Shown in pieces: positions 39,101 through 46,683 of a DNA stretch of 64,000 bases (its first letter is position 1; each line of letters begins with the position of its first letter). A program made the position numbers and the translations under genes. The stretch is from assembly GCA_903913285.1 (NCBI GenBank), contig CAIWKO010000020.1:1-64000 (forward strand). Direction: 5' to 3'. A model generated the notes under the pieces. It worked only from the letters and a program-made list of their open reading frames with translations. It did not search any database and was not told the DNA's origin. The DNA is from an uncultured Bacteroidales bacterium. Lineage in GTDB: Bacteria > Bacteroidota > Bacteroidia > Bacteroidales > CAIWKO01.

Positions 39101-41385
39101 CTAATATTTCATCTGATACAATAAAATTCAATAAAGTATGGTTTGTCGATTCGAGTGGCGTTTCAAATATTTTAAATAATGGAAGTAATTCAAAATTTAA
39201 AAATGTATTTTTTAGAAGTGATGGAGGAATATATGGATCTAATGCTTTTGATACACTTAATTTTTATCCTTCAAAAACATATACTCTTCAATCATTAAAA
39301 ACACAACGAATAAATAGTATGTTAAATATGTCAGGAAATGGTTGTTTTCCAATTGCTTTAATATCCTCTGATATTGGAGTACAATCATCAATTTATAAAT
39401 CATCTGGAATTGTATCTGCATCTTATGTTATAATGAAGGATCAAAATGCATATGGTGGTGCAGGATTTTATGCCGGAAATAATAGTGTGAATATAGCGAA
39501 TAATAGTGGATGGTATTTTGGTACACCTCCTGGTTTCGTTTTTGGACTACCTGATACTGCTTATGTTTGTTACGGTGATACTTTAGTTTTAAATACCTAC
39601 AACTTTATTGGAGGAGTTAAATTTAAATGGCAGGATGGAACAGCAAGTAGTACATATAAAGTTTTTAATGAGGGAAAATACTGGGTTGAAGTTACCTATG
39701 CTGATCATTGCTTCTTAGTTGATACTGTTAATGTGTTTTATAAGTTTATACCATCAGTTACCATGTGTAGTAATTATACAATATGTAGAGGTATATCAGT
39801 TTCTTTAAGCGCAAATGCAACGAGTGGTACAACTTATTTATGGAATAATAATATGACTACACCAACAATTAATGTAAATCCAATTATCTCAACAACCTAT
39901 ATTGTAAATGCAGCAAATGTTTGCGGTTCGGTTTTCGATTCAGTTAGTGTTACTGTAAACCCTTTGCCAATAGCTGATGCAGGAAATGATACAGTAATTT
40001 GCATAAATGGATCAGCTAATCTACAGGCAAATGGTTTTCCTGGTTCCACTTATCAATGGAGTAATTCTTTAGTTGGAAACAATATTATAGTAGCACCAAC
40101 ATCAACTACATCTTATATTGTAAGTGTTACAGATCAAAATTCGTGCGGTGTTGCAATTGATAGCATGACTGTTTTTATTATGTCACCAATTACAGTTAAT
40201 TTAGGAAATGACTTATCTATTTGTTCAGGCTCAGATGCAACACTAAATGCTGTTACTTTTCCTGGTTCAACATATCATTGGAATACTAATCAAAGTACTT
40301 CTAACATTTATGTGACCCCACTTGTAACATCTAATTATACTGTTACAGTAACAGATTCATTATCTTGTTCTCATGCAACGGATGAAATATCTGTAAATGT
40401 TTTGTTTTCTCCGACTGTCGATGCTGGTAATGATTTTACTATTTGTGAAGGAAATTCTGCAATAATAACTGCAAATACATCTTCTAATAATGATATTTTG
40501 TGGAATACAAATGATACCTCATTGATAATAAGTGTTCAGCCCAATACTACAACTATATATTCAATTACGGTTTCTAATGTGTGTGGAAGCACAAACGATC
40601 AGGTAACAGTATTTGTAAATGCTCCTATACAAGAAAATGTTTCTGTTTCAAATACACATTGTGGTCAAAATAATGGTGAACTTACTGCAGCCGAAGGGCT
40701 CGTTTATTATTGGTCCACAGGCGAAACTACTCCAACAATAAGTAATTTAACTTCTGGGATCTATTATCTCACTGTGAGTAACGGCGTTTGTAATAAAATA
40801 GATTCATTTGAAGTAGTAAATACAGCTGGCCCAAAAGCTGATTTTGATATTGAAAATAATAATATCTATTCAAACTTTGGAGAGGTAAAATTTATTGATC
40901 AATCCTCAGGAGAAATAGCAAATTATAAATGGGATTTTGGTGATGGGTATTCTGTAGAAAACAATCAGAACCCGGTACACTATTATAATAATAAAGGAGA
41001 GTTTTATACCAAACTAAAAATTAATGATAAGTTCAATTGTGTTGATAGTATAATCAAAAAAATAGAGGTTACAATACCAAATGTACTGACAATACCAAAT
41101 GCTTTTACACCAAATGGAGATGGATTAAATGATGGCTTTGGCCCAATATGGCTTAGAGATGAAGAAATAGTTAAATATCAAATGCTGATTTATGATCGTT
41201 TGGGTAAGATTGTTTTTGAAACAAATGATAAAAATGAACTTTGGGATGGTTCTGAAGCTTCAACGCATAAACTATTACCTGAAGGTGTTTATACCTGGAG
41301 AATACAATATGAGCAAATGATTGATAATAATATACTAGCCAATAATAAAGCAGGTGTAATTACCCTGATAGAAGAGCGTAAATAA
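36196..41385 (+). CDS. Giant T9SS type B surface protein with three WVGG modules
   Basis: A 1,729-residue protein with an N-terminal signal region (FLFLFLLFCNIQNYTKA). Three homologous modules of about 358 residues begin with WVGGSGNWSD, WVGGTGNWND and WVGGTGNWND (36310, 37381 and 38459) and each is rich in N, S, T and short beta strands, suggesting a beta-helix. About five Ig/PKD-like domains follow (39550-40800), then a PKD domain (KWDFGDGYS). The C-terminal sorting domain has IPNAFTPNGDGLNDGF, IYDRLG and WDGSE. It is expected to be exported by the type IX system. Flanked by regulators on both sides. Adhesin-like role is inference. Confidence 0.9.
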   Translation: MKYIHIQLVRIFKIKSTISKFLFLFLLFCNIQNYTKADNYYWVGGSGNWSDISHWVTTSGGQTNHLKVPSAFDDIFFDSNSFNASGQSVIVNADNYSCRNIDWTGVTNIPEFTNTNGYKFAIYGSLILNSDMNFNYNGQIDFESTNLGNTILMNGQQFHGNVFFYGIGGSWTFLDTFNAGSSTIYMCNGTLNTNNHTINCGQFSTYYSTVKTLNLGSSIVNTISGISLNATGLTLIPGSSVINVSSINGNVALSGSIILNNVNFTNISGTSTLQTNSGVPSFNNVTFNNNAFISGNNSFNNLTFKGDNNWLKEGNTQTIINYLNANGTCANAKNIFSTSDTVQSNILKINGSINLDYIFLKSIKVSGGGIFNATNSCDIGNNSGWNISSPVSHNLFWVGGTGNWNDPNHWSYTSGGSGGACTPSPFDNVSFDANSFLIANQSVTINCLNAFCKNMIWTGVINSPSLSGSSSNCLYIYGSLKFDQNMSMDFSGYTYFKASTINNSILSSSKIFKNHVIFDRSNGGWILSDQFNANGYTIYLVNGTLNLNNQNVTCAAFYSDYSNVRQLYLTTSIINVTSNNSRAWTLNKSNLFFSSGSSIINFTTSFGGMYNTGNDSLKYNNVTFQQNTGNASLVSSSVVGKFNNVIINSDGLISGNNVYSNLTLAKNFYQLGSGNTQTIYNNLTINGYCNSNLYLYTTTNGTQAYIKKYSGNITLDFVILKDIQVIGSGVFTANNSVDLGNNSGWIMNTHIPSNLYWVGGTGNWNDPLHWSYTSGGVSGACIPTPIDNVLFDGNSYSCIGQYTNVNQSIAFCNNITWSNVNYNPQFKTSLNGILKIFGSLAFCSGMTNNYSGPITFESTTSGKTILMAGNKFLNDIYFIGIKGAWILQDKLSCEQNVFVNNGSLLTNNKDITVSTFNSLCNSYRTIDFGYSNINIVSNSSYAWSINANNLNLNLKNSILKFLSANGGMSNISSDTIKFNKVWFVDSSGVSNILNNGSNSKFKNVFFRSDGGIYGSNAFDTLNFYPSKTYTLQSLKTQRINSMLNMSGNGCFPIALISSDIGVQSSIYKSSGIVSASYVIMKDQNAYGGAGFYAGNNSVNIANNSGWYFGTPPGFVFGLPDTAYVCYGDTLVLNTYNFIGGVKFKWQDGTASSTYKVFNEGKYWVEVTYADHCFLVDTVNVFYKFIPSVTMCSNYTICRGISVSLSANATSGTTYLWNNNMTTPTINVNPIISTTYIVNAANVCGSVFDSVSVTVNPLPIADAGNDTVICINGSANLQANGFPGSTYQWSNSLVGNNIIVAPTSTTSYIVSVTDQNSCGVAIDSMTVFIMSPITVNLGNDLSICSGSDATLNAVTFPGSTYHWNTNQSTSNIYVTPLVTSNYTVTVTDSLSCSHATDEISVNVLFSPTVDAGNDFTICEGNSAIITANTSSNNDILWNTNDTSLIISVQPNTTTIYSITVSNVCGSTNDQVTVFVNAPIQENVSVSNTHCGQNNGELTAAEGLVYYWSTGETTPTISNLTSGIYYLTVSNGVCNKIDSFEVVNTAGPKADFDIENNNIYSNFGEVKFIDQSSGEIANYKWDFGDGYSVENNQNPVHYYNNKGEFYTKLKINDKFNCVDSIIKKIEVTIPNVLTIPNAFTPNGDGLNDGFGPIWLRDEEIVKYQMLIYDRLGKIVFETNDKNELWDGSEASTHKLLPEGVYTWRIQYEQMIDNNILANNKAGVITLIEERK

Positions 41386-41542
41386 AATACGACTTATAAT
41401 AATGACTTTCAAATTGTTTTATAATAATTTGTCTAATTTTATTTTTTCAATTATAGTATTTTTAAATTAAATTACTTGTTGAATTATTTACTTCCTAAGT
41501 TATTCAGTCGAATATTTTTTTAATAAAATAATAAAATAGTAT

Positions 41543-41550
41543 TAAATTTG
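41543..41550 (+). promoter_or_regulatory. -7 box for the receiver-PAS-kinase gene
   Basis: TAAATTTG, about 90 bases before ATG 41640, with no clear -33 TTG. The preceding 250 bases hold no gene. Confidence 0.4.
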
Positions 41551-41639
41551 AACCTAATAATTTAATTTCAGTTTTCTTGTTAAATATTGGATTAGTAATG
41601 AATTCTTTTTTTTATGAGAAAATATAAATACGATTGTTG

Positions 41640-43085
41640 ATGGAAAACAAAATACGAGTATTAATCATTGAAGATACGGATTCAGATGCTTTATTATTAT
41701 TAAAAGAGATACAAAAAGGTGGGTTTGAAGTTTATTACAAACAAATTGAGAAAGAAGATCAACTGAAACAAGAATTGAAAGAATTGGAGTGGGATATTGT
41801 TTTTGCTGATTATATGCTGCCCCAATATGATGGTATTAATGCCCTTAAACTGATAAAAGAGGTTAAACCTGATTTGCCATGTATAATGCTTTCGGGTAAA
41901 GCAGGAGAAGAAAATGCCGTTGAAGCTATGAAGGCTGGTGCGGTTGATTATATTTTGAAAGATAATTTCTCCAGATTATTACCTGCATTAAAGCGTGAAT
42001 TAAATGAAGTAAGAATAAAAAAAGAAAAAAAAATAATTGAACAGCAATTAAAAGAAAAAGAAGAACAATTCAGGGAAAGCGAAAATCGTATAAGAAATCT
42101 TATTGAGCAAAACGATGATATTATTTTTACTCTGGATTCAAAAGAAAACCTAGTCTCAATAAATCCCATTGGCGAAAAATTAATTACCGGTAAATTTGAA
42201 AGGAGTGTTCCAATTAAGGAGTTTCTATCTATAGAGTCATATAAGAATTTAAGAATAGCTGTCAGAAAATCATTTCTAAATAGAGAAACATTCTTTGTTC
42301 AGGAAATAAACCTATTTTCAATAAATGCTACATTACTCACTCTAGAGCTTATTTTAAATATTTATTATCAGGAAAATAAGATAAAAGAAATTTTTGGAAT
42401 AGCTCGGAACATTACAAAAAGTAAGCTTTCACAAAACGAAGCTTTAAGTAAAGTTATTGAAGCTGAGGAACGTCAAAAAAAGTTGTTTGCTCAGGAGTTG
42501 CATGATGGATTGGGGGCTTTATTATCGACAATCAATATTTATGTTGGATTACTGATGAAAACTGAAAAAAGCAGAAAACAACGTAAGGAATATTTGGAGA
42601 ATCTTAAAAGTTTAGTTAATGAAGCTGTTACCGATGTTCGTTATTTTGTTGATACATTAGCCCCAAATGTTTTAAATGATTTTGGTTTGGTTACTGCTAT
42701 AAAATCATTCTGTGATAAAGTAAATGCTACATCTAAAGGTCTAATTAAATTTAAGGAACCAAAACGACGAATTGAAATACTGAAAATTATTGAGATAAAT
42801 TTTTATCGTATAATCCTGGAACTTATCAATAATTCACTGAAATACTCTGAATCAACTAAAATTAGTATAGAAATTATTGATGAAAAAGACCATGTTATTT
42901 TAAACTATTCTGATAATGGCAAGGGGTTTGACGTTAATGAGGTTTTAAACACAAACCTTTCAGGAATGGGAATTAAAAATATTATTGCCAGAATTAATTC
43001 ATTGAATGGTACATGTGATTTTAAAAGTAATTTTGGTTCAGGTACACAAATAGCAATTAATGTTTTAAAAAACCTTAATAAATAA
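41640..43085 (+). CDS. Receiver-PAS-HisKA_3 histidine kinase
   Basis: 481 residues from the ATG at 41640; TTG codons just upstream are ignored. N-terminal receiver (VLIIEDTDSDALLLL, VFADYMLPQYDG, MLSGKAG), coiled coil, one PAS domain (about 145-260). A NarL-partner-type kinase core then follows, with His288 in FAQELHDGLGALLSTI, and HATPase motifs ELINNSLKYS, DNGKGFD and GMGIKNI. The receiver at the front suggests it is itself a phosphorelay target. The LuxR-type regulator 105 bases downstream is the obvious partner. Confidence 0.92.
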   Translation: MENKIRVLIIEDTDSDALLLLKEIQKGGFEVYYKQIEKEDQLKQELKELEWDIVFADYMLPQYDGINALKLIKEVKPDLPCIMLSGKAGEENAVEAMKAGAVDYILKDNFSRLLPALKRELNEVRIKKEKKIIEQQLKEKEEQFRESENRIRNLIEQNDDIIFTLDSKENLVSINPIGEKLITGKFERSVPIKEFLSIESYKNLRIAVRKSFLNRETFFVQEINLFSINATLLTLELILNIYYQENKIKEIFGIARNITKSKLSQNEALSKVIEAEERQKKLFAQELHDGLGALLSTINIYVGLLMKTEKSRKQRKEYLENLKSLVNEAVTDVRYFVDTLAPNVLNDFGLVTAIKSFCDKVNATSKGLIKFKEPKRRIEILKIIEINFYRIILELINNSLKYSESTKISIEIIDEKDHVILNYSDNGKGFDVNEVLNTNLSGMGIKNIIARINSLNGTCDFKSNFGSGTQIAINVLKNLNK

Positions 43086-43112
43086 TTTTTTTTTAATATT
43101 AAATAAATTTAC

Positions 43113-43120
43113 TAATTTTG
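43113..43120 (+). promoter_or_regulatory. -7 box for the NarL-type regulator
   Basis: TAATTTTG, about 70 bases before ATG 43191. It suggests the regulator has its own promoter besides read-through from the kinase gene. No matching -33 TTG. Confidence 0.4.
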
Positions 43121-43190
43121 AAATCACAAAATCATTAATCACAAAGTGAAATTTAAAAGGATAATTTTTATCCCGTTAATTTAAATCATT

Positions 43191-43850
43191 ATGAAAAATA
43201 AAATAAAATTATTAATTGTTGAAGACCAGTTAATATTTCGCAATGGGTTAAAGATATTATTAAAAGAAATTCCTGAAATAGAATTTATTGGAGAATGTTC
43301 AAATGGTCTTGAATTTTTAGAATTTATTGAAAAAAAAATGCCTGATGTAGTATTAATGGATATCAAAATGCCTATGATGGATGGATTTGAGGCTACCAAA
43401 ATCGCTACTCAGAAATTTCCTGATATAAAAATCGTTATTTTATCTATGTTTGGTGAGGAGAATTATCTTGTTCGTATGCTTGAAGCAGGAATTAAAGGCT
43501 TTTTATTAAAAAATGTTGAAGAAGATGAATTGCGTAAAGCATTATTCTTGGTGTCTGAAGGAAAAAATTATTTTTCAAATGAATTACTTCCGGCACTTAC
43601 AAACTCTTTTATGAAAAAGAAAAATAATGATGAAGAAAAAACAAATATTATCGAAAAGCTGACCAAACGAGAACTTGAAATTTTGCAACTAATCTCCAAA
43701 GGATATACAAATAAAGAAATTGCTGAGTTTTGTTTTATTAGTCCAAGAACAGTTGGTGGACATCGAACAAATTTACTTAGCAAAACTGCCAGTAAAAATA
43801 CAGCTGATCTAATCGGTTTTGCGATAAAATACAATTTGATAAATTTCTGA
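43191..43850 (+). CDS. NarL/LuxR-family response regulator
   Basis: 219 residues. Receiver with LIVEDQLIFRNGL, Asp57 in VVLMDIKMPMMDG and LSMFGEENY; C-terminal HTH with LTKRELEILQLISKGYTNKE and SPRTVGGHRTNLL. It is expected to bind DNA as a dimer after phosphorylation by the kinase encoded just upstream. Possible targets include the two downstream genes with duplicated promoter modules (44056 and 44356) and the giant surface protein gene, but no operator can be read with confidence. Confidence 0.93.
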   Translation: MKNKIKLLIVEDQLIFRNGLKILLKEIPEIEFIGECSNGLEFLEFIEKKMPDVVLMDIKMPMMDGFEATKIATQKFPDIKIVILSMFGEENYLVRMLEAGIKGFLLKNVEEDELRKALFLVSEGKNYFSNELLPALTNSFMKKKNNDEEKTNIIEKLTKRELEILQLISKGYTNKEIAEFCFISPRTVGGHRTNLLSKTASKNTADLIGFAIKYNLINF

Positions 43851-43920
43851 TCATTTTAAATAGAATACTTCATCCTTAATTAATAGGTTTTTTTACTAGA
43901 TAAACTTCTTTATCTGACGG

Positions 43921-44008
43921 AGTAAAATACCTGTTTTTTTCCCTCTTTTTTAAACACAAAATCAGGTTTTAATACTCTTGTATTAGCTTTAATATTAGAA
44001 TAATTTTG
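43921..44008 (+). promoter_or_regulatory. Hairpin-plus-promoter module 1, upstream of the small ORF
   Basis: -33 TTG at 43978-43980 and -7 TAATTTTG at 44001-44008 with a 20-nt spacer: a full Bacteroidota promoter. Just before it ACCTGTTTTTTTCCC (from about 43929) and AAATCAGGTTTT (from about 43959) can pair through ACCTG/CAGGT, forming a terminator-like hairpin. The same order of elements recurs at 44260-44343. Confidence 0.6.
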
Positions 44009-44055
44009 TAATATTAAATTATTACTTTATTGTATTAAAGTTCAAATATAAAATT

Positions 44056-44247
44056 ATGGGATACCGGGATGTAATATTATTGGTTCTTCAAATGAGAAAA
44101 TCAATTATTTGTCACGAGGATCATTTTAAAAATGATTTTAATAATAACGAATCTTCTTCTGAGGATATTAGTAAATGGTGTAGCATTCATAAAATCTCCT
44201 ATAAAAAGATTTCAAATAATAGATTGAAGCTAAAGTTGATAAAATAA
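44056..44247 (+). CDS. Small ORF of 63 residues with its own promoter and terminator
   Basis: No family recognised. The product begins MGYRDVILLVLQMRK, has a charged, Asn-rich middle with a few Cys and His, and a basic end. Support comes from context: a complete promoter 48 bases upstream (43978-44008), a terminator-like hairpin starting at its stop codon, and a duplicated control region shared with the exported-protein gene at 44356. It could be a real small protein or the transcript could be a small RNA. Confidence 0.4.
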   Translation: MGYRDVILLVLQMRKSIICHEDHFKNDFNNNESSSEDISKWCSIHKISYKKISNNRLKLKLIK

Positions 44248-44272
44248 ACCAGGTTAAAGAACCTGTTTTCCC
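44246..44272 (+). terminator. Terminator-like hairpin after the small ORF
   Basis: AAACCAGGTT and AACCTGTTTT pair with one mismatch around an AAAG loop, ending in T's. The AACCTG arm could instead pair with CAGGTT at about 44298-44303, which is followed by a T6 run, so two alternative hairpins share one arm. Confidence 0.5.
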
Positions 44273-44311
44273 CAAGCTATTTACGCAGCTGCAAATCAGG
44301 TTTTTTCTATC

Positions 44312-44343
44312 TTGCATTAAGGGGTTCGATTATGGTAAATTTG
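44312..44343 (+). promoter_or_regulatory. Promoter module 2, upstream of the exported protein gene
   Basis: -33 TTG at 44312-44314 and -7 TAAATTTG at 44336-44343 with a 21-nt spacer. The ATG at 44356 leaves a leader of only about 5-8 nt. Upstream elements match module 1. Confidence 0.65.
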
Positions 44344-44355
44344 TAAATTAAGAAA

Positions 44356-44841
44356 ATGAACCAAGTTATGAAAACACAAACTCAATTAAAAAATGCTTTT
44401 CTTACAGTTGTAATTATGATACTTCTTGCAGGAAACGGAGTTGTACTAGCTCAATCACCGGTTAATAGTGATTTGTTAATAGCTTCAAACAATGTGAAAC
44501 CTGAAGACGGATTTCAAAGTTCAATTAATGACTTTAATGTAAGTATTCTTGAAAATACGGCATTCATTAAATGGACCGTTACCGGCGAAACTTCAAAATG
44601 CATGTACATTATTGAGCGTTCGTCAGATGGATCTAATTACCAATCCATTTTATTTAAAGAAGGTGTTCCTTCTCCAACAAAAGATACAGAATTGATGTAT
44701 TGCCTGAAAGATAACACACCTATGGATAATAGTTCTTTTTACAGAATTAAACAAGTTCGTTCCGATGGTTCGGTGAACATTCAAACGATTAATGTAATTA
44801 ATAACACTGCATCAACTTATGCAGCTAATAATACAAGATAA
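44356..44841 (+). CDS. Exported fibronectin-like small protein
   Basis: 161 residues with an N-terminal signal (hydrophobic LTVVIMILLAGNGVVLAQ). The mature part contains FNVSILENTAFIKWTVTGET and YIIERSSDGSNYQSI, then SSFYRIKQVRSDGS. This is the pattern of the beta-sandwich module that often precedes type IX sorting domains in Bacteroidota proteins. Here no sorting domain follows, so the protein may stay in the periplasm. A second ATG at 44368 is possible. Terminator at 44910. Confidence 0.75.
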   Translation: MNQVMKTQTQLKNAFLTVVIMILLAGNGVVLAQSPVNSDLLIASNNVKPEDGFQSSINDFNVSILENTAFIKWTVTGETSKCMYIIERSSDGSNYQSILFKEGVPSPTKDTELMYCLKDNTPMDNSSFYRIKQVRSDGSVNIQTINVINNTASTYAANNTR

Positions 44842-44909
44842 TTCTGGTTTGTAATATAGTACTCCAATTTATTTGCGGTTTTCTGTTTCGATTATATTAT
44901 GTTTAAGAT

Positions 44910-44937
44910 AAAAGGTTGGCAATTTGCCAACCTTTTT
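44910..44937 (+). terminator. Intrinsic terminator before the xerD-like gene
   Basis: AAAAGGTTGGCAA pairs perfectly with TTGCCAACCTTTT, followed by T's. It ends the transcript of the gene at 44356. Confidence 0.85.
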
Positions 44938-44950
44938 CTTTAAATAATAC

Positions 44951-44958
44951 TAATTTTG
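44951..44958 (+). promoter_or_regulatory. -7 box abutting the xerD-like start codon
   Basis: TAATTTTG ends six bases before the ATG at 44965, so the transcript probably begins at or next to the ATG (leaderless). No -33 TTG at the usual distance. Confidence 0.5.
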
Positions 44959-44964
44959 CGAATC

Positions 44965-45864
44965 ATGAAACTGGATAATTATATTAATGGCTATAGATCG
45001 TACTTAAGACTCGAGAAGTCGCTTTCCGAAAATTCAATCGAATCTTATCTTTTTGATATCAATAAATTTAAACAATTTCTCGAATTAAAGAATTTGGATA
45101 TAACTCCTGTTGATATCAACCTGAATCATTTACAAACGTTTATTTCATGGATCAATGAGTTAGGAATGAGTTCACATACACAAGCCCGCGTGATTTCCGG
45201 CTTAAAATCATTCTTTAATTACTTGTTGCTTGAAAATATTATCAAGAGCGCCCCAACCGAGCTACTGGAATCGCCCCGCCTTGCCAGAAAATTGCCGGAT
45301 ACACTTAGTATTGATGAAATAAACCGCTTAATTGATGCTATTGATCTAAGCCAGGCTCAGGGGCAACGAAATAAAGCTATACTCGAAACATTGTATGGAT
45401 GTGGTTTGCGGGTTAGCGAACTTATCAATCTGAAGATATCCTGTCTCTTTTTCAATTCTTCATTTATTCGTATCATCGGCAAAGGTGATAAAGAACGTTT
45501 GGTCCCCATTGGCCGAACCGCGCAGAAACAGATCTCAATATACATGGAAACTATTCGCTGTCATCAGGAAATTAAAAAAGGTAACGATGATATTGTTTTC
45601 TTGAACCGATATGGCGCCAAACTCACCCGTGCTATGATTTTCACCATCATCAAGCGTTTGGCCGTGAAGATTAATTTGAAAAAAACAATAAGCCCCCACA
45701 CATTCCGCCATTCATTTGCTTCGCATCTGATTGATGGAGGGGCCGATCTGAGAGCCGTTCAGGATATGCTGGGACACGAATCGATTACCACTACTGAAAT
45801 ATATACTCACCTCGACCGCGAGTTTCTGAGAGATGCTATCATTCAATTTCATCCACGAAAATAA
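44965..45864 (+). CDS. xerD: XerC/XerD-type tyrosine recombinase
   Basis: 299 residues from the ATG at 44965; the TTG at 44956 lies inside the -7 box and is rejected. N-terminal SAM-like DNA-binding domain (about 1-90) and catalytic domain with Arg149 (GCGLRVSEL), Lys173 (GKGDKERLVP), His245-x-x-Arg248 (HTFRHSFASHL), His271 (LGHESITTT) and the nucleophile Tyr280 (EIYTHLD). All catalytic residues are present and the length fits XerC/XerD, which resolve chromosome dimers at dif. XerD is the closer impression, but C and D cannot be separated with certainty. No mobile-element features surround it. Confidence 0.88.
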   Translation: MKLDNYINGYRSYLRLEKSLSENSIESYLFDINKFKQFLELKNLDITPVDINLNHLQTFISWINELGMSSHTQARVISGLKSFFNYLLLENIIKSAPTELLESPRLARKLPDTLSIDEINRLIDAIDLSQAQGQRNKAILETLYGCGLRVSELINLKISCLFFNSSFIRIIGKGDKERLVPIGRTAQKQISIYMETIRCHQEIKKGNDDIVFLNRYGAKLTRAMIFTIIKRLAVKINLKKTISPHTFRHSFASHLIDGGADLRAVQDMLGHESITTTEIYTHLDREFLRDAIIQFHPRK

Positions 45865-45961
45865 ATCCTGTGTTGGAAAATAATTCGGAATTATGAAGTG
45901 CTTAAAAGTTAAGATATAACGTTCAATCTTTGAAGTTATTAAATAGTTTTACCCCCATTTA

Positions 45962-46105
45962 TTGAAAAAACCCCCGTTTATTGAAAAAAACCTCATTAGG
46001 TTGGAAGAAACCCTCATTAGGTTGGAAGAAACCCTCATTAGGTTGGAAGAAACCCTCATTAGGTTGGAGAATACCCCTTTTGAGTTGGAAAAAACCCCAT
46101 GGCGA
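45962..46105. repeat. 21-bp tandem repeat array C (about 7 units)
   Basis: Units start with TTG at 45962, 45981, 46001, 46022, 46043, 46064 and 46085; four central steps are exactly 21 bp, the first two are 19 and 20. The unit reads TTGGAAGAAACCCTCATTAG plus one base. It sits in the 563-base gap between the xerD-like gene and tRNA-Lys, which transcribe toward each other. Open frames across it on both strands are a by-product of the period. Confidence 0.88.
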
Positions 46106-46247
46106 CTTTTTTGGAAAAAATGGAAGATAAGTTTGATGATGAGATGATTTGAAATTTTGAAAATGAAGTAAACCACAACGAACACAAAGTAAAATTAAGT
46201 ATAAGAAAGAATGATGGATTGGGGATGCGCAGTTTATTTATTGAAGG

Positions 46248-46354
46248 CTGTTTGCCTTCGCGTGAGGGATTGGAGTGAAAAGCCCGCAATGGAGCGTAGC
46301 GGAATGAGGACTTGGAACGAAAAGCCCGAACCGCCGTTGGGCAGACACGCCCAA
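46248..46354 (+). repeat. Interspersed repeat, copy 1 (about 105 bp)
   Basis: Contains AAAAGCCCG, then AATGGAGCGTAGCGGAATG and GGACTT, a second AAGCCCG, and ends at GCCCA. Nearly the same order and spacing occurs on the opposite strand at 54951-54848. The end TTGGGC/GCCCAA can form a small hairpin. No ORF or transposase is attached. Confidence 0.8.
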
Positions 46355-46390
46355 ATGAGATTGAAGTTAATGTAAAAGTGAAGAGGTAGG

Positions 46391-46422
46391 AAATAAAAAA
46401 AGCAGAAGAAACATCTTCTGCT
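46391..46422 (-). terminator. Terminator of the tRNA-Lys transcript
   Basis: On the minus strand AGCAGAAGA pairs with TCTTCTGCT around a short loop and a T7 run follows. It lies directly after the tRNA 3' end. Confidence 0.85.
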
Positions 46423-46427
46423 TAACG

Positions 46428-46500
46428 TGACAATGCTGGGATTCGAACCCAGGACCCCCGCCTTAAAAGGGCGATGCTCTACCAGCTGAGCTACATTGTC
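46428..46500 (-). tRNA. tRNA-Lys (anticodon TTT)
   Basis: Minus-strand cloverleaf: acceptor GACAATG/CATTGTC, D arm GCTC-AGCTGGTA-GAGC, anticodon loop CTTTTAA (anticodon TTT), T arm CTGGG-TTCGAAT-CCCAG, discriminator A at 46428. The CCA end is not encoded. The only RNA gene recognised in the window. Confidence 0.96.
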
Positions 46501-46637
46501 TCCTCTTTTTTTGAGGGTGCAAAAATACAGACATTATTTTAATTAGCAAAAGATTATTTTGAAAAAAAAATAAATAGTATACAATATAATGCTAATCAGT
46601 GATGTGTGGAATGTTTTTTATTTATTCATACATGTAA

Positions 46638-46669
46638 TTGTTTTTTCATAAAATAAATGAATAATTTTG
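46638..46669 (+). promoter_or_regulatory. Promoter of the SDR gene
   Basis: -33 TTG at 46638-46640 and -7 TAATTTTG at 46662-46669 with a 21-nt spacer. The -7 box lies inside the longest frame (ATG 46657), which is why the second ATG (46684) is taken as the start. Confidence 0.6.
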
Positions 46670-46683
46670 AAAAAAAATCTGTG

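Noticed and set aside
35288-44841. A mobile genomic island defined by low GC
   Set aside because: The stretch is AT-rich but contains long surface-protein and regulatory genes typical of the phylum, with no mobility genes or clear borders.
44965-45864. The tyrosine recombinase as an integrase of a mobile element
   Set aside because: Length and motifs fit the XerC/XerD housekeeping type. No attachment-site duplication of the tRNA-Lys end, phage genes or conjugation genes are visible.
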